A stretch of 64,000 bases of DNA from Lachnospiraceae bacterium (GCA_022845955.1 AP025576.1:1240001-1304000); one strand, 5' to 3'; positions 1 to 9,174 are shown, counted from the first letter of the stretch. A program made the numbers and translations. The notes: generated by a model from the letters alone, not told the origin.

Positions 1-558
1 GCGGTAATGGGGGAGGACGATACTATCCAGCAGCTTTCCGCCTGTGTATCGGATTATTTCCGTTATATTTTCCGGGCCGACGGGGAACGGATAAGCCTGA
101 GAGAGGAGCTGCGGCATGTGGGGAATTATCTGGAAATCTGCAGGATCCGTTATAAGGAGCGTCTTACTTTCCGGGTGGAAGAGGGGGAGGGAACCGGTGA
201 GGTGGATATCCCGCCTCTCCTTTTGCATACCTTTGTGGAAAACTCCGTGAAATATGCGGCGGGCAGTGGAAAAGCAACAGAAATCCTGGTATGTGCACGA
301 CAGATGGAAGAGGAAGGAATCGTGGAAATCCGGGTAGAGGATAATGGGACCGGTTTTCCGGAAAGTGTGCTGGAGAGTCTGCGGGCAGAAGAGGATATCG
401 TAACGGAGAAAGGTACGCGGATAGGTATCCGCAACGGCATCACCAGGCTGGCACTGATTTATGGCCCTGCGGCCGGCGTACGTTTTGAAAACAGAGAAGA
501 AGGCGGTGCCGGAGTGATTATCAGGCTTCCTGCTGCGGAAAGAAGAGAGATGGCATGA
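1..558 (+). CDS. Sensor histidine kinase, YesM type (5'-truncated by window edge)
   Basis: This is the C-terminal end of a two-component sensor kinase, and the reading frame is already open at base 1. Visible residues start in the His_kinase region (LREELRHVGNYLEICRIRY), the conserved segment just after the phospho-accepting histidine in YesM/LytS-type kinases; the histidine itself lies upstream of the window. An HATPase_c domain follows, with an N-box (HTFVENSVKYA), a G1 box (VEDNGTGFP) and a G2 region (GTRIGIRNGITRL). Proteins of this type are membrane kinases with an extracytoplasmic sensor that phosphorylate a YesN partner. The stop codon overlaps the next start (ATGA), so the kinase and the response regulator are translationally coupled. 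The ligand is unknown; the downstream transporter and sulfatase suggest a sulfated glycan or oligosaccharide. Confidence 0.9.
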   Translation, partial: AVMGEDDTIQQLSACVSDYFRYIFRADGERISLREELRHVGNYLEICRIRYKERLTFRVEEGEGTGEVDIPPLLLHTFVENSVKYAAGSGKATEILVCARQMEEEGIVEIRVEDNGTGFPESVLESLRAEEDIVTEKGTRIGIRNGITRLALIYGPAAGVRFENREEGGAGVIIRLPAAERREMA

Positions 559-2147
559 ATATACTTCTGGTAGATGATGATTATTATATAGTTGATACGG
601 TAAAATCCATGATTGACTGGGAAAAAATCGGCATTGACGGTATTTATACCGCGCTGGATGCGGCGTCCGCCCGGAAGATCATGGAAGGGATTCCTATTCA
701 GATCATATTGTGTGATATTGAAATGGGAAAAGAGTCGGGGCTGGATCTTGTGGAGTGGGCAAGGCAGCAGGGAAATGGGGCAAAGGTGATTTTCCTGACG
801 AGCTATGCGGATTTTTCCTATGCACAAAAGGCGGTAACCCTGCAAAGCTTTGACTATCTGCTCAAACCGGTGCAGTTTCCCCTGCTGGAAAGCCGGCTGC
901 TGAAGGCTGCGGAGGAGATTTCCCGGGAGGAGGCATATCAGGCCAATCTGGAAAAATGGATGAATTCCCAGACCGTGCGAAAAGAAAGCTTCTGGAGGAA
1001 ATTATTGTTTGAGGATTCCGATGATAAGGCCGTATCCCGCTGGATGGAAATTTTTGGCGTGAAATACGGGCAGGAGGACAGCTTTCTTTATATCTGTATT
1101 TCCATTTATGATTATGAAACGATTTATGAATCCCTGGAACGGGGAATGTTTGATTTCCTTATAGGAAATATCACCCACGAGATTTTTTCCCGGGAGGGAT
1201 ATGAGGTACAGGCATTGTTCCGTACGGATTCAGAAGATGCTTCCCAATGGAACATGGTGCTTGCGCATCCCGGGGGGACCGGCAGCCGGGAAGCGCTGGA
1301 GCAGCTTGGGGCAGAATACATTGATCAGATAGATCAGGTAATGCACAGCAAGGTAAGCTGCTATGTGGGCAGCAAAGCGCCCCTTCGGGAACTGGCAGCG
1401 GAAGCCAGGGCAGTCATGCGGATGCAGGAGGAGGATGTCCTGGGCATACGGAAGGTTAAGTTCCTTTCCGATTATGAAGAAAAGGAGATTCCCTATGTGG
1501 AGCCGGCCTTTACACTGTGGGAAGAGATGCTTTTACAGGGAGAGACGGAAAAACTGGTGCGGGAAATCAGCCTGTATGAAAACGGTCTGGAAATAAACGG
1601 AACCTGCAATGCCGGGACCCTGAAGCTTTTTCTTGGAGATTTCCAGCAGATGATATCTTCTGTTCTGCATAAAAAATGTATTTCCATGAACCGCCTCATG
1701 AAGGAGCCTGCGTTTTCCGATTACCGGGAAGCCGCCCGTTCCCTCTATCACTGCCGCCGTTATACCGAACGTGCGGTCAGAAAGGCCGCAGGCTATATCC
1801 GGTTTGTGGGCGAGGAAAAATCGGTGGTAGATGTGGTAAAAGATTATATTGAGGGACACCTGGACGAAGAACTGACCCGTGAAGATTTTGCCGCCCTGGT
1901 GTTCCTGAACGCGGATTATCTTGCCAGGCTATTCAAACAGGAAACCGGTCTGTCCATCGGAAATTATCTGGTGGAACAAAGAATGGGAAAAGCAAAACAG
2001 CTCCTCGCCTGCACCGCAAGGCCCGTAAACCGGATCGCTGTGGAAGTGGGGTATACCAACTTTTCCTATTTTGCCAAGCTCTTCCGTAAAACAACCGGAA
2101 TGACCCCAAACGAATACCGTAAATCCAGGAAGAACTCTGCCGGATAA
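555..2147 (+). CDS. Response regulator with AraC-type DNA-binding domain (YesN family)
   Basis: A 530-residue response regulator. An N-terminal receiver domain (about 1-120) has the acidic pocket DDD at 7-9, the predicted phospho-acceptor Asp54 (CDIEMG), and a Thr and Lys at about 82 and 104 (FDYLLKPVQ). A long middle region of about 300 residues with no recognised motif is typical of YesN proteins. The C-terminal roughly 100 residues form an AraC double helix-turn-helix ending in GYTNFSYFAKLFRKTTGMTP. It overlaps the kinase gene by 4 bp. It probably activates the permease, binding-protein and sulfatase genes that follow. That target is inferred from gene order, which is the common arrangement for these systems in Clostridia. 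Confidence 0.92.
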   Translation: MNILLVDDDYYIVDTVKSMIDWEKIGIDGIYTALDAASARKIMEGIPIQIILCDIEMGKESGLDLVEWARQQGNGAKVIFLTSYADFSYAQKAVTLQSFDYLLKPVQFPLLESRLLKAAEEISREEAYQANLEKWMNSQTVRKESFWRKLLFEDSDDKAVSRWMEIFGVKYGQEDSFLYICISIYDYETIYESLERGMFDFLIGNITHEIFSREGYEVQALFRTDSEDASQWNMVLAHPGGTGSREALEQLGAEYIDQIDQVMHSKVSCYVGSKAPLRELAAEARAVMRMQEEDVLGIRKVKFLSDYEEKEIPYVEPAFTLWEEMLLQGETEKLVREISLYENGLEINGTCNAGTLKLFLGDFQQMISSVLHKKCISMNRLMKEPAFSDYREAARSLYHCRRYTERAVRKAAGYIRFVGEEKSVVDVVKDYIEGHLDEELTREDFAALVFLNADYLARLFKQETGLSIGNYLVEQRMGKAKQLLACTARPVNRIAVEVGYTNFSYFAKLFRKTTGMTPNEYRKSRKNSAG

Positions 2148-2264
2148 TACGCGTACCCTCTCCTGTCTGACCCAAACGGTTTTCCTTCTCATGTCTGAAT
2201 TTTATCATTTTCCCTCTGAATTTTGTTAGAACTGCCCACCCCACAGTTGTATAGTAAGCTTACA

Positions 2265-2300
2265 CCTGCAGACACGTCCGTTTGTACGGCTGTCTGCAGG
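2265..2300 (+). promoter_or_regulatory. Leader hairpin ahead of the first permease gene
   Basis: A perfect 10-bp inverted repeat (CCTGCAGACA at 2265-2274, TGTCTGCAGG at 2291-2300) with a further CCGT/ACGG pairing inside its loop. It lies 10 bp upstream of the permease Shine-Dalgarno. A TATAGT box at 2250-2255 could be a -10 element. The hairpin has no T-run, so it is more likely an mRNA 5' structure or a regulator site than a terminator. Confidence 0.5.
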
Positions 2301-2322
2301 AATGAAACTGGGGAGGTTTTTG

Positions 2323-3252
2323 ATGCAGACAAAGGTTATAAAAAGAAAAGGAAAAGGGAAGCAGTTCCTGCCGGTCTACCTGATGATGCTTCCGGGGCTC
2401 CTGTATCTGTTCATCAACAATTACATGCCCATGGCAGGTCTGGTGGTAGCCTTTAAACAGGTTAATTTTTCAGCCGGAATCTGGAAAAGTCCATGGGCAG
2501 GGCTGAAAAACTTTGAATTCCTGTTTACCACGGATGAAGCTATGGTGATCACGCGGAATACCATACTGTACAATCTGGCATTTATTGTTATCGGAATTGT
2601 CCTGGGTATTTTCCTGGCAGTCCTGATTACGGAAGTGGCGAATAAGACACTGAAGAAGCTGTATCAGAGCGCTGTCCTTGTTCCTTTCCTCATGTCGATT
2701 GTGATTGTCAGTTATATTGTTTATGCGTTTCTGGGAGCGGAACACGGACTGCTTAATAATTCGGTTCTGCCCCTTCTGGGAAAGGAACCGGTCAGCTGGT
2801 ATACCCAGCCGCAGTACTGGCCGTTTATCCTGGTTTTTGTACACACCTGGAAGGGGATTGGTTATGGATGCCTGATCTATATTTCCACAATAAACGGAAT
2901 CGACAAGTCCCTGTACGAAGCGGCCGGCCTGGATGGCGCAGGGATTATGAAGCAGATACGTTACGTTACCCTCCCTTGTCTGAAGGGGACCGTAATAACC
3001 CTGACGCTGCTTAATATCGGTAAGATTTTCTATGCGGATTTCGGGTTGTTTTATCAGGTGCCAATGAATTCCGGGCAGTTATATGATACCACCAATGTGA
3101 TAGACACCTATGTATACCGCGCACTGCTCCAGCTTGGGAATTCCGGAATGGCGGCGGCAGCAGGCTTTTACCAGTCTGTGGTGGGGTTCGTCCTTGTAAT
3201 GATTTCCAATGGAATCGTGAGGAAGACGAGTTCGGAAAATGCATTGTTTTAG
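2323..3252 (+). CDS. Sugar ABC transporter permease (LplB/YtcP-partner type)
   Basis: Inner-membrane permease of a CUT1-type carbohydrate importer, 309 residues with about six hydrophobic helices. The N-terminal PVYLMMLPGLLYLFINNYMPM and the cytoplasmic loop LYEAAGLDGAGIMKQIRYVT (the EAA loop that contacts the ATPase) are typical of the LplB subgroup. The start chosen is ATG 2323, preceded six bases upstream by GGGAGG (2311-2316). An in-frame ATG at 2302 has no such site. It pairs with the next permease, 12 bp downstream. No ATPase gene is present at this locus, as is usual for Firmicute CUT1 systems that share one MsmX-type ATPase. Confidence 0.92.
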   Translation: MQTKVIKRKGKGKQFLPVYLMMLPGLLYLFINNYMPMAGLVVAFKQVNFSAGIWKSPWAGLKNFEFLFTTDEAMVITRNTILYNLAFIVIGIVLGIFLAVLITEVANKTLKKLYQSAVLVPFLMSIVIVSYIVYAFLGAEHGLLNNSVLPLLGKEPVSWYTQPQYWPFILVFVHTWKGIGYGCLIYISTINGIDKSLYEAAGLDGAGIMKQIRYVTLPCLKGTVITLTLLNIGKIFYADFGLFYQVPMNSGQLYDTTNVIDTYVYRALLQLGNSGMAAAAGFYQSVVGFVLVMISNGIVRKTSSENALF

Positions 3253-3264
3253 GAGGGCGGAAAA

Positions 3265-4161
3265 ATGACGCGACACAACCGCAGATTTCAAATATTTGCA
3301 AATAGCATTCTGTTACTGATGGCAGCGGGGATTGTGCTTCCTTTTCTTCTGTTGTTTATGTCGTCTATAACAGAAGAAAATACGCTGATTCAGAATGGGT
3401 ATTCCTTTTGGCCGGAAACATTCAGTATGGCGGCTTATTCCTATATATGGAACCAAAGAGGACAGATTTTCAGGGCATATGGGATTACCATAATGGTAAC
3501 TGTCATTGGCACATCGGTCAATATACTGCTGTCTTCCCTGCTGGCATACGGGCTGTCCCTGAAAGAGCTTCCCGGCAAATCGGCATTGACATTTTACGTA
3601 TTTTTTACCATGCTGTTTAACGGAGGACTGGTACCTACCTATTTGATGTACACCGGTATCTTCCATATCAAAAATACAATTTTTGCATTAATTATCCCCG
3701 GTTTCTTAATGAGCGCCATGAATGTCCTGCTGATAAGGACCTTCTATCAGACAAGCATTCCGGACGCACTTTACGAAGCGGCTGAAATTGACGGTGCGGG
3801 ACATCTGAAAATGTATGCCTGCATTGTCATACCCCTTGGAAAACCAATCATGGTAACTATGGGACTGTTTTCCGCATTAAACTACTGGAATGACTGGACA
3901 AATGGGTTATATTATCTGTCGGGAGATAAGGGCTATGCGCTCTACAGCATTCAGAATCTACTGAATGAGATGATTTCCAAGATAGAGTTCCTGTCCTCCA
4001 ATTCAGCGGCCGGCTCGATCAGCTCGGATTTATCTCAATTACCGTCCACATCAGTCCGTATGGCAATTGCTTTTGTGGCAATGCTGCCAATGCTTATGAT
4101 TTATCCATTCCTGCAAAAATATTTTCAGAAGGGTATTGCCTTAGGGGCGGTAAAAGGATGA
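3265..4161 (+). CDS. Sugar ABC transporter permease (LplC type)
   Basis: The second permease of the importer, 298 residues with about six transmembrane segments. The EAA loop reads LYEAAEIDGAGHLKMY, and the C-terminus (FLQKYFQKGIALGAVKG) is the hallmark ending of the LplC/YtcP group. An AGGAGG at 3251-3256 precedes ATG 3265. It is co-transcribed between the LplB-type permease and the binding protein and forms a heterodimer channel with the former. Confidence 0.93.
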   Translation: MTRHNRRFQIFANSILLLMAAGIVLPFLLLFMSSITEENTLIQNGYSFWPETFSMAAYSYIWNQRGQIFRAYGITIMVTVIGTSVNILLSSLLAYGLSLKELPGKSALTFYVFFTMLFNGGLVPTYLMYTGIFHIKNTIFALIIPGFLMSAMNVLLIRTFYQTSIPDALYEAAEIDGAGHLKMYACIVIPLGKPIMVTMGLFSALNYWNDWTNGLYYLSGDKGYALYSIQNLLNEMISKIEFLSSNSAAGSISSDLSQLPSTSVRMAIAFVAMLPMLMIYPFLQKYFQKGIALGAVKG

Positions 4162-4209
4162 CGAACCAATTCATATAAAAAAATATGGGGAATAAAGGAG
4201 ATTACTAAT

Positions 4210-5766
4210 ATGAGAAAAAATAAGCTGTTACATAAAGCGGCTGCGGTTCTGCTGGCAGCTTCGATGGTATTATCAGCCACAGGCTGTACAAGCAAGGCGC
4301 CGGAAGCCGGGGCGGTACAGTCAACCGGAACCGGGAGCGCGGCAGGCGGAAACGGAGACACTGCGGCAGCGGATGAAGCGGTTGACAGCTCAGAACCTTA
4401 TACCATTACCTGGGCTTATATCGGCGCGACCTATCAGGATACAGATTTGGTAGAAGAGGAAATGAATAAAATCCTGCAGCCCAAATTTAATTGTACGATT
4501 GATATCATCGGGTTTTCCTGGGGTGAGTATACGCAAAAGCTTAACTTAATGCTATCCGGAGAGGAACCGCTGGATATGGTTCCGGTAATTTATGGGAATG
4601 GGGCAAGCTATCTCAATAATGGACAGATTATTGACATGAAAGAACTGATAGACAAATATGGGAAAAATATGAAAGAAGTGGTGGGAGAGGATACCCTTTA
4701 TGTATGTAATGTGGGCGGAAAAATATATGGAGTGCCTGTTTTCAAGGAGTACTCCGTGGATGCAGCAGTGATGCTCAGAAAGGATTTACTGGAGGAAGCC
4801 GGTTTTTCGGTAGACGACATCCATTCCATTGACGATTTGGGGCCTGTTTATGAAAAGGTAAAAGAAAAGCATCCGGAGATGGTGATGCTGGCAGGAAGGA
4901 AGGGGGAAACCCCCGCGGTGGCAGCTCTCTGGTGTGATAATCTTTCCGACGGTTTCGGTGTGATAATGCCGGAAGATAAAGAAGGCAAAGTGGTAAATTA
5001 TTATGAATCGGAGCAGTTTAAACATAATGCGGAAGTGATTTATGAATATGCCCGGAAAGGATACCTTTCCAAAGACTGTGCAACTATGAACGACGGGAAA
5101 AAGCCGCAGGTAAAAGCGGGAACCGCATTTTCCTATTTCACGCCCACCAAGCCCGGTGTGGAACTGCAGGACTCTCTGGATACCGGCTATGAAATGGTTT
5201 ATGCACCTCTGACAAGCACCTTCCGGGCAACCTCGCAGATGGCCTGGATCGGATGGGGAATCGGCAAGAACTGCAAATATCCGGAACGGGTAATGCAGGT
5301 TCTGGATTATATGTATGCAAGCCCCGAGCTGATGAATCTGTTTAACTGGGGGATTGAGGGCAGACACTATGTGTTTGCTGATGAAGAAAAGGGTATTATA
5401 ACTTATCCGGAAGGCGTTAATGTACAGAATAAAACCTATGGGCTGAATATGGGATATGAAATGCCGAACCAGACGATTGCTTATGTATGGGAGGGAAATG
5501 AACCCTCTGTCTGGGAGGAATACCGGAAATTCAATTCCGCTGAACCGCTCATTTCCACAGGCTTCATCTTTGACAATTCCAATGTCCTCACAGAGATTTC
5601 GGCACTTACCAATGTGCGGGACAAATATATTGATGCCATTGGATCCGGCGCCGTGGATCCGGCGGCTGCCATCCCTGAAATGAATGAGGCATTGAAAAAA
5701 GCCGGTCTGGACAAGGTTATCCAGGAAAAGCAGGCACAGCTGGACGCCTTTATCGCATCCAAATAA
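4210..5766 (+). CDS. Extracellular solute-binding lipoprotein (CUT1 family)
   Basis: A 518-residue surface lipoprotein that captures the substrate for the two permeases upstream. A lipobox (LSATGC) puts the lipidated cysteine at residue 26. It is followed by a Gly/Ala/Ser-rich linker to about residue 60, then the binding-protein fold (YTITWAYIG onward; LNNGQIIDMKELIDKYG). A Shine-Dalgarno AAAGGAG lies 8 bases before ATG 4210. Length and sequence type match the LplA-like proteins that accompany LplB/LplC permeases and usually bind oligosaccharides. The sulfatase gene that follows suggests a sulfated ligand; this is inference. Confidence 0.92.
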   Translation: MRKNKLLHKAAAVLLAASMVLSATGCTSKAPEAGAVQSTGTGSAAGGNGDTAAADEAVDSSEPYTITWAYIGATYQDTDLVEEEMNKILQPKFNCTIDIIGFSWGEYTQKLNLMLSGEEPLDMVPVIYGNGASYLNNGQIIDMKELIDKYGKNMKEVVGEDTLYVCNVGGKIYGVPVFKEYSVDAAVMLRKDLLEEAGFSVDDIHSIDDLGPVYEKVKEKHPEMVMLAGRKGETPAVAALWCDNLSDGFGVIMPEDKEGKVVNYYESEQFKHNAEVIYEYARKGYLSKDCATMNDGKKPQVKAGTAFSYFTPTKPGVELQDSLDTGYEMVYAPLTSTFRATSQMAWIGWGIGKNCKYPERVMQVLDYMYASPELMNLFNWGIEGRHYVFADEEKGIITYPEGVNVQNKTYGLNMGYEMPNQTIAYVWEGNEPSVWEEYRKFNSAEPLISTGFIFDNSNVLTEISALTNVRDKYIDAIGSGAVDPAAAIPEMNEALKKAGLDKVIQEKQAQLDAFIASK

Positions 5767-5821
5767 CAAACGGGTAATTCAAGCAACTGTACCAACCGGC
5801 AAAAAGAAAAAGGAAACGTGT

Positions 5822-7327
5822 ATGAAAGTAATTCTGATTTTGATGGATACCTGCAACCGGCATATGCTCTCGGTTTATAATCCCCATGCAAAAGCAAAGA
5901 CGCCGAATATTGAACGGTTTGCACGGCGCAGCCTGCTGTTTGACAACCACTTTATCGCCTCCGCACCCTGTATGCCTGCCAGGAGGGACATCCTCACAGG
6001 GAGAATTCATTTCCTGGAAAGAGGCTGGGGACCTATTGAACCCTATGATGTGACACTGCCCCGCCTTCTGCAAAGCGGCGGGGTTTTCACCCACATTGTG
6101 ACCGATCACAGCCATTACATGGAAATCGGGGGAGAAGGCTATCTGCAGCAATACAATACCTGGGACTTTCAGCGGGGACAGGAGACGGATGTGTGGGTAT
6201 CCAGAATAAAGGATCCGGAGGAGCCACGGCCTCATCTGGGAACCGTATACCGGCAATACCAATGCAACCGTACCAGATTTGCCGGAGAGGAAGACCGGCC
6301 CACCCCCAGGACCTTTGCTTCAGCGATACAGTGGCTGAAAGATAATGAAGGGGAAGATCATTTTTTCCTGACGGTAGAAGCCTTTGATCCGCATGAGCCG
6401 TTTGACGCTTCCGAAGAATTCAAGGCTATGTATCCCGATGATTTCCCCTGTTTTTATGAATGGCCCCGATATTCCGCCCTGAACAGCGAAGAAACCCCGG
6501 AAGCTATTGCCCATCTCAGAAACCAGTATTATGCCACGCTGTCCATGGCGGATAAATGGCTGGGTAAGCTTCTGGATGAGGCGGACAGGCAGAATCTGTG
6601 GGAAGATACCTGCATCATATTCACTTCGGATCATGGACATATGCTGGGCGAACACGGCGTGACCGGCAAAAACAGATACCATGCCTGGGATGAAATGAGC
6701 CGAATCCCCCTTCTGGTACATATGCCTGAAGATTTCCGTGCCGGAGAACGGATAGCCGGCCTGACCCAGAACACGGACCTGTTTCCCACCCTCCTGGAAT
6801 ATTTCGGAATGGATCCGAAAAAATGCGGCTGCCCCCCTGTCCACGGGCACTCCTGGATGCCGCTGATTACCGGAGAAAAAGAAAAAATAAGAGATTACGC
6901 TATCTATGGCTGGTTCGGACAGCCGGTGAATATTACGGACGGAAGATATACCTATTTCCGGGCGGCTGCCCGGGAACAGAATACTCCCTTATATGCCTAT
7001 ATGGCTTCCCTGACAACCTATGAAAGATACCTGGGCTGGGATATGCCGCAGATGGTTACCTGCGGGAGATATCTGAAGCAGTGCCCCATTCCGGTATACC
7101 GGCTGCGCATGGATCCGGGAACAAAAGAACCTCCTTATCTGGATATAGGCATCAGCCGTCTTTATGACACATGGAAAGATCCCGCACAACAGGATCCGAT
7201 AACCGATAAAGAACGGGAAGAAAAAATGTGCCGGGAACTGGCTGTTCAGATGAAGGTTCATGATGCCCCTGAAGAACAATTCCAAAGATTGGGACTGGAG
7301 CAATACAAAGATATAAATACTATATAA
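5822..7327 (+). CDS. Sulfatase (Cys-type, alkaline-phosphatase superfamily)
   Basis: A 501-residue type I sulfatase that would hydrolyse sulfate esters on a carbohydrate. The formylglycine motif is CMPAR with Cys50, embedded in APCMPARRDILTGR. Asp9 (ILMDT) and Asp270-His271 (FTSDHGHMLGEHG) are the expected metal ligands. No signal peptide is seen, so it is predicted cytoplasmic and would act after import by the adjacent transporter. Cys-type enzymes need a formylglycine-generating or anaerobic sulfatase-maturating enzyme, and none is encoded in this window. It lies 55 bp after the binding protein and ends the operon. The exact substrate cannot be read from sequence. Confidence 0.9.
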   Translation: MKVILILMDTCNRHMLSVYNPHAKAKTPNIERFARRSLLFDNHFIASAPCMPARRDILTGRIHFLERGWGPIEPYDVTLPRLLQSGGVFTHIVTDHSHYMEIGGEGYLQQYNTWDFQRGQETDVWVSRIKDPEEPRPHLGTVYRQYQCNRTRFAGEEDRPTPRTFASAIQWLKDNEGEDHFFLTVEAFDPHEPFDASEEFKAMYPDDFPCFYEWPRYSALNSEETPEAIAHLRNQYYATLSMADKWLGKLLDEADRQNLWEDTCIIFTSDHGHMLGEHGVTGKNRYHAWDEMSRIPLLVHMPEDFRAGERIAGLTQNTDLFPTLLEYFGMDPKKCGCPPVHGHSWMPLITGEKEKIRDYAIYGWFGQPVNITDGRYTYFRAAAREQNTPLYAYMASLTTYERYLGWDMPQMVTCGRYLKQCPIPVYRLRMDPGTKEPPYLDIGISRLYDTWKDPAQQDPITDKEREEKMCRELAVQMKVHDAPEEQFQRLGLEQYKDINTI

Positions 7328-7428
7328 CAACCGTTTGCGATAAAATCTTTCCGTCGCTGGCAAGTGAAAATACTGACAAAAATAACGGTATAAACCTTAT
7401 AATGACGGAATTAAAGCATAAAACAAAG

Positions 7429-7477
7429 AAAAAGGATTGCGTGAAAATAACCATAATATTCCACAATCCTTTTTTTG
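7429..7477 (+). terminator. Intrinsic terminator after the sulfatase operon
   Basis: An 11-bp inverted repeat (AAAAAGGATTG at 7429-7439, CAATCCTTTTT at 7464-7474) ends in a run of seven T. It lies about 100 bp downstream of the sulfatase stop and is probably the end of the operon. Confidence 0.7.
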
Positions 7478-7511
7478 TTTTGTTAAAAACCACGATTTAT
7501 ATAACAACCGG

Positions 7512-7540
7512 TTGACATATAAAAATCCCTATGCTATTAT
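7512..7540 (+). promoter_or_regulatory. Sigma-A-type promoter ahead of a structured intergenic region
   Basis: TTGACA at 7512-7517 and TATTAT at 7535-7540, separated by exactly 17 bp. Transcription would start near 7547, over 400 bp before the LacI gene, giving either a long structured leader or a separate small RNA. Confidence 0.7.
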
Positions 7541-7546
7541 CAAAAC

Positions 7547-7800
7547 ACAGTAAGACAACCCCCAATAAAAACACCGCTGTCTGTTATAACAGACTTGCAG
7601 AACACTTTTCCCTCCCTTTTCTTTGTGTCTGAGAAGCCGTTGGACGGCGGTGTCCCCCCCCTTTTTTTATAATTGAACATTCCGGTCTTGCTGTAACAAG
7701 CCCCCTCCTGATATCTTCTCCCCCGAAGATATCGTTATCATAAAAATAGGGGCGCTCCGAGGGAAGTATCCGGAGGAACGCCCCAACCCCCCCTTCCTTT
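7547..7800 (+). ncRNA. Candidate structured RNA or long leader (unassigned)
   Basis: This gene-free stretch holds several strong hairpins. ACACCGC (7571-7577) can pair with GCGGTGT (7647-7653), and the latter is followed by eight C and seven T. A 16-base palindrome GTCTGTTATAACAGAC lies at 7579-7594. A small GCCGT/ACGGC stem lies at 7636-7648. GATATCTTC/GAAGATATC forms a 9-bp stem at 7710-7733. A two-part stem (GGGGCG+CTCCG with CGGAG+CGCCCC) spans 7749-7784. A consensus promoter lies just upstream. I do not recognise a known family. The outer 7571/7647 stem and the 7579 palindrome share bases, so alternative folds are possible. Confidence 0.45.
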
Positions 7801-7959
7801 TATTTTGTCCGGATGGGTCAGCAAATGGCTCATGCGGCCTTTTTTATTTCTGCGGGCAACTGCGATGTTTGCGTAAAATAGATAAAAAAAGATGCGACTA
7901 TATAACAGGCAGCGCATTTGCCGGGCTGGCTGTAAGGAAATGACAAAACGGAGGAAAGC

Positions 7960-8943
7960 ATGGCAACACTGAAGGACGTGGCAAAAGAAACCGGGCTTAC
8001 CGTCAGTACGGTGTCAAGGGTATTAAACAATCGGGGATACATCAGCGCCCAGACACGGGAGAGGGTATATGAAGCTATGAAAAAGCTGAATTACCAGCCC
8101 AATGAGCTGGCACGCTCCCTTTCCAAACAGACCACAAATACCGTTGGCGTTATTGTTCCCCACATCGATCATCCTTATTTTGCCAGACTGCTGAGCAGCC
8201 TGGAAACAGCGGCTTACCGGAATGGATATAAACTTCTGCTTTTTAATTCCAAGGACAGGGACGAAAAAGAGGATGAATATCTGGAAATGTGCAAGGGCAG
8301 CCGTGTGGCGGGGATCATCCTTTGCAGCGGCAGCGTGGATACCCAGCGTTTCCGGGATCTGAATGTACCGCTGGTGACGATTGAACGGTTCCTGGAGCAG
8401 GGGACCGCGGCAGTTGAATGTGACAACAGGCAGGGAGGCCGTCTTGCCGCCAGACACCTTCTGGAATGCGGCTGCGGAAACGTGATCTATCTCAGCGGGG
8501 AGAATGATGTGTCCATGCCTGCCGACGACAGGGCGCTGGGTTTTACGGAAATCTGCCGGCAGGAAGGCATACATTGCCTGGATCCGGGAAAAGAAATCGA
8601 TGCCCGGCTTTATGCATCCCTGGATTATCATACGTATATAGAAAAAATCCTGACGGAATATCCGGAGATAGACGGTATTTTCGCCAGCAGCGATGTCATT
8701 GCCGCCCAGGTTATCCAGATCTGCAGCAAAAAAGGGATTCGGATACCGGAGAAGATGAAGCTGATCGGCTTTGACGACAGCAGCATAGCTTCCCTGACGA
8801 CACCCGGCATCACTACCATAAGGCAGCCTGTGCGGGAGATGGCCGAGCTGGCTGTCCAGATGATCGCCCGTGCGGAAAGAAAGGAAATTGTCCCGAACCG
8901 GACAACTCTGCCGGTTACGCTGATACGGCGGGGGACGACCTGA
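7960..8943 (+). CDS. LacI-family transcriptional regulator
   Basis: A 327-residue repressor-type regulator. Residues 2-50 form the LacI helix-turn-helix and hinge (TLKDVAKETGLTVSTVSRVL, then NELARSLSKQ). Residues about 60-325 are a periplasmic-binding-protein-like effector domain (NTVGVIVPHIDHPYFARLL; GFDDSSIASLTTPGITTIRQP). CGGAGGAAAG sits directly before ATG 7960. A terminator follows, so it is transcribed separately from the downstream transport operon. It could act on the TGAAACGATTCA-type sites at 9175-9374. The second LacI regulator at 13018 is an equally good candidate. Confidence 0.93.
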   Translation: MATLKDVAKETGLTVSTVSRVLNNRGYISAQTRERVYEAMKKLNYQPNELARSLSKQTTNTVGVIVPHIDHPYFARLLSSLETAAYRNGYKLLLFNSKDRDEKEDEYLEMCKGSRVAGIILCSGSVDTQRFRDLNVPLVTIERFLEQGTAAVECDNRQGGRLAARHLLECGCGNVIYLSGENDVSMPADDRALGFTEICRQEGIHCLDPGKEIDARLYASLDYHTYIEKILTEYPEIDGIFASSDVIAAQVIQICSKKGIRIPEKMKLIGFDDSSIASLTTPGITTIRQPVREMAELAVQMIARAERKEIVPNRTTLPVTLIRRGTT

Positions 8944-8982
8944 CGGACGGCAGCTGTAAGGACAGCCGCCGTATTGACAGCC

Positions 8983-9016
8983 GGAGGCCGGTTATAGTAC
9001 GTCCGGCCTCCTTTTT
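8983..9016 (+). terminator. Intrinsic terminator after the LacI gene
   Basis: GGAGGCCGG (8983-8991) pairs perfectly with CCGGCCTCC (9003-9011), followed by TTTTTC. Confidence 0.85.
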
Positions 9017-9174
9017 CTCTATTATCTGATAACATATCTTATCTTCTTCCGGATAACCGCTTAAGCAAATGGCAGCGGTGGAGCTGTATTTTCCGGATTC
9101 CTTATAACAGAAAGAAAACAGGCAGCGTTCCATCCCTTACCCGGTCAGTCCGGTATAGGAAGGACGTAAAATGA

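Noticed and set aside
7547..7800. 6S RNA, SRP RNA or RNase P RNA
   Set aside because: The conserved cores of these RNAs are not visible; the region is left as an unassigned candidate.
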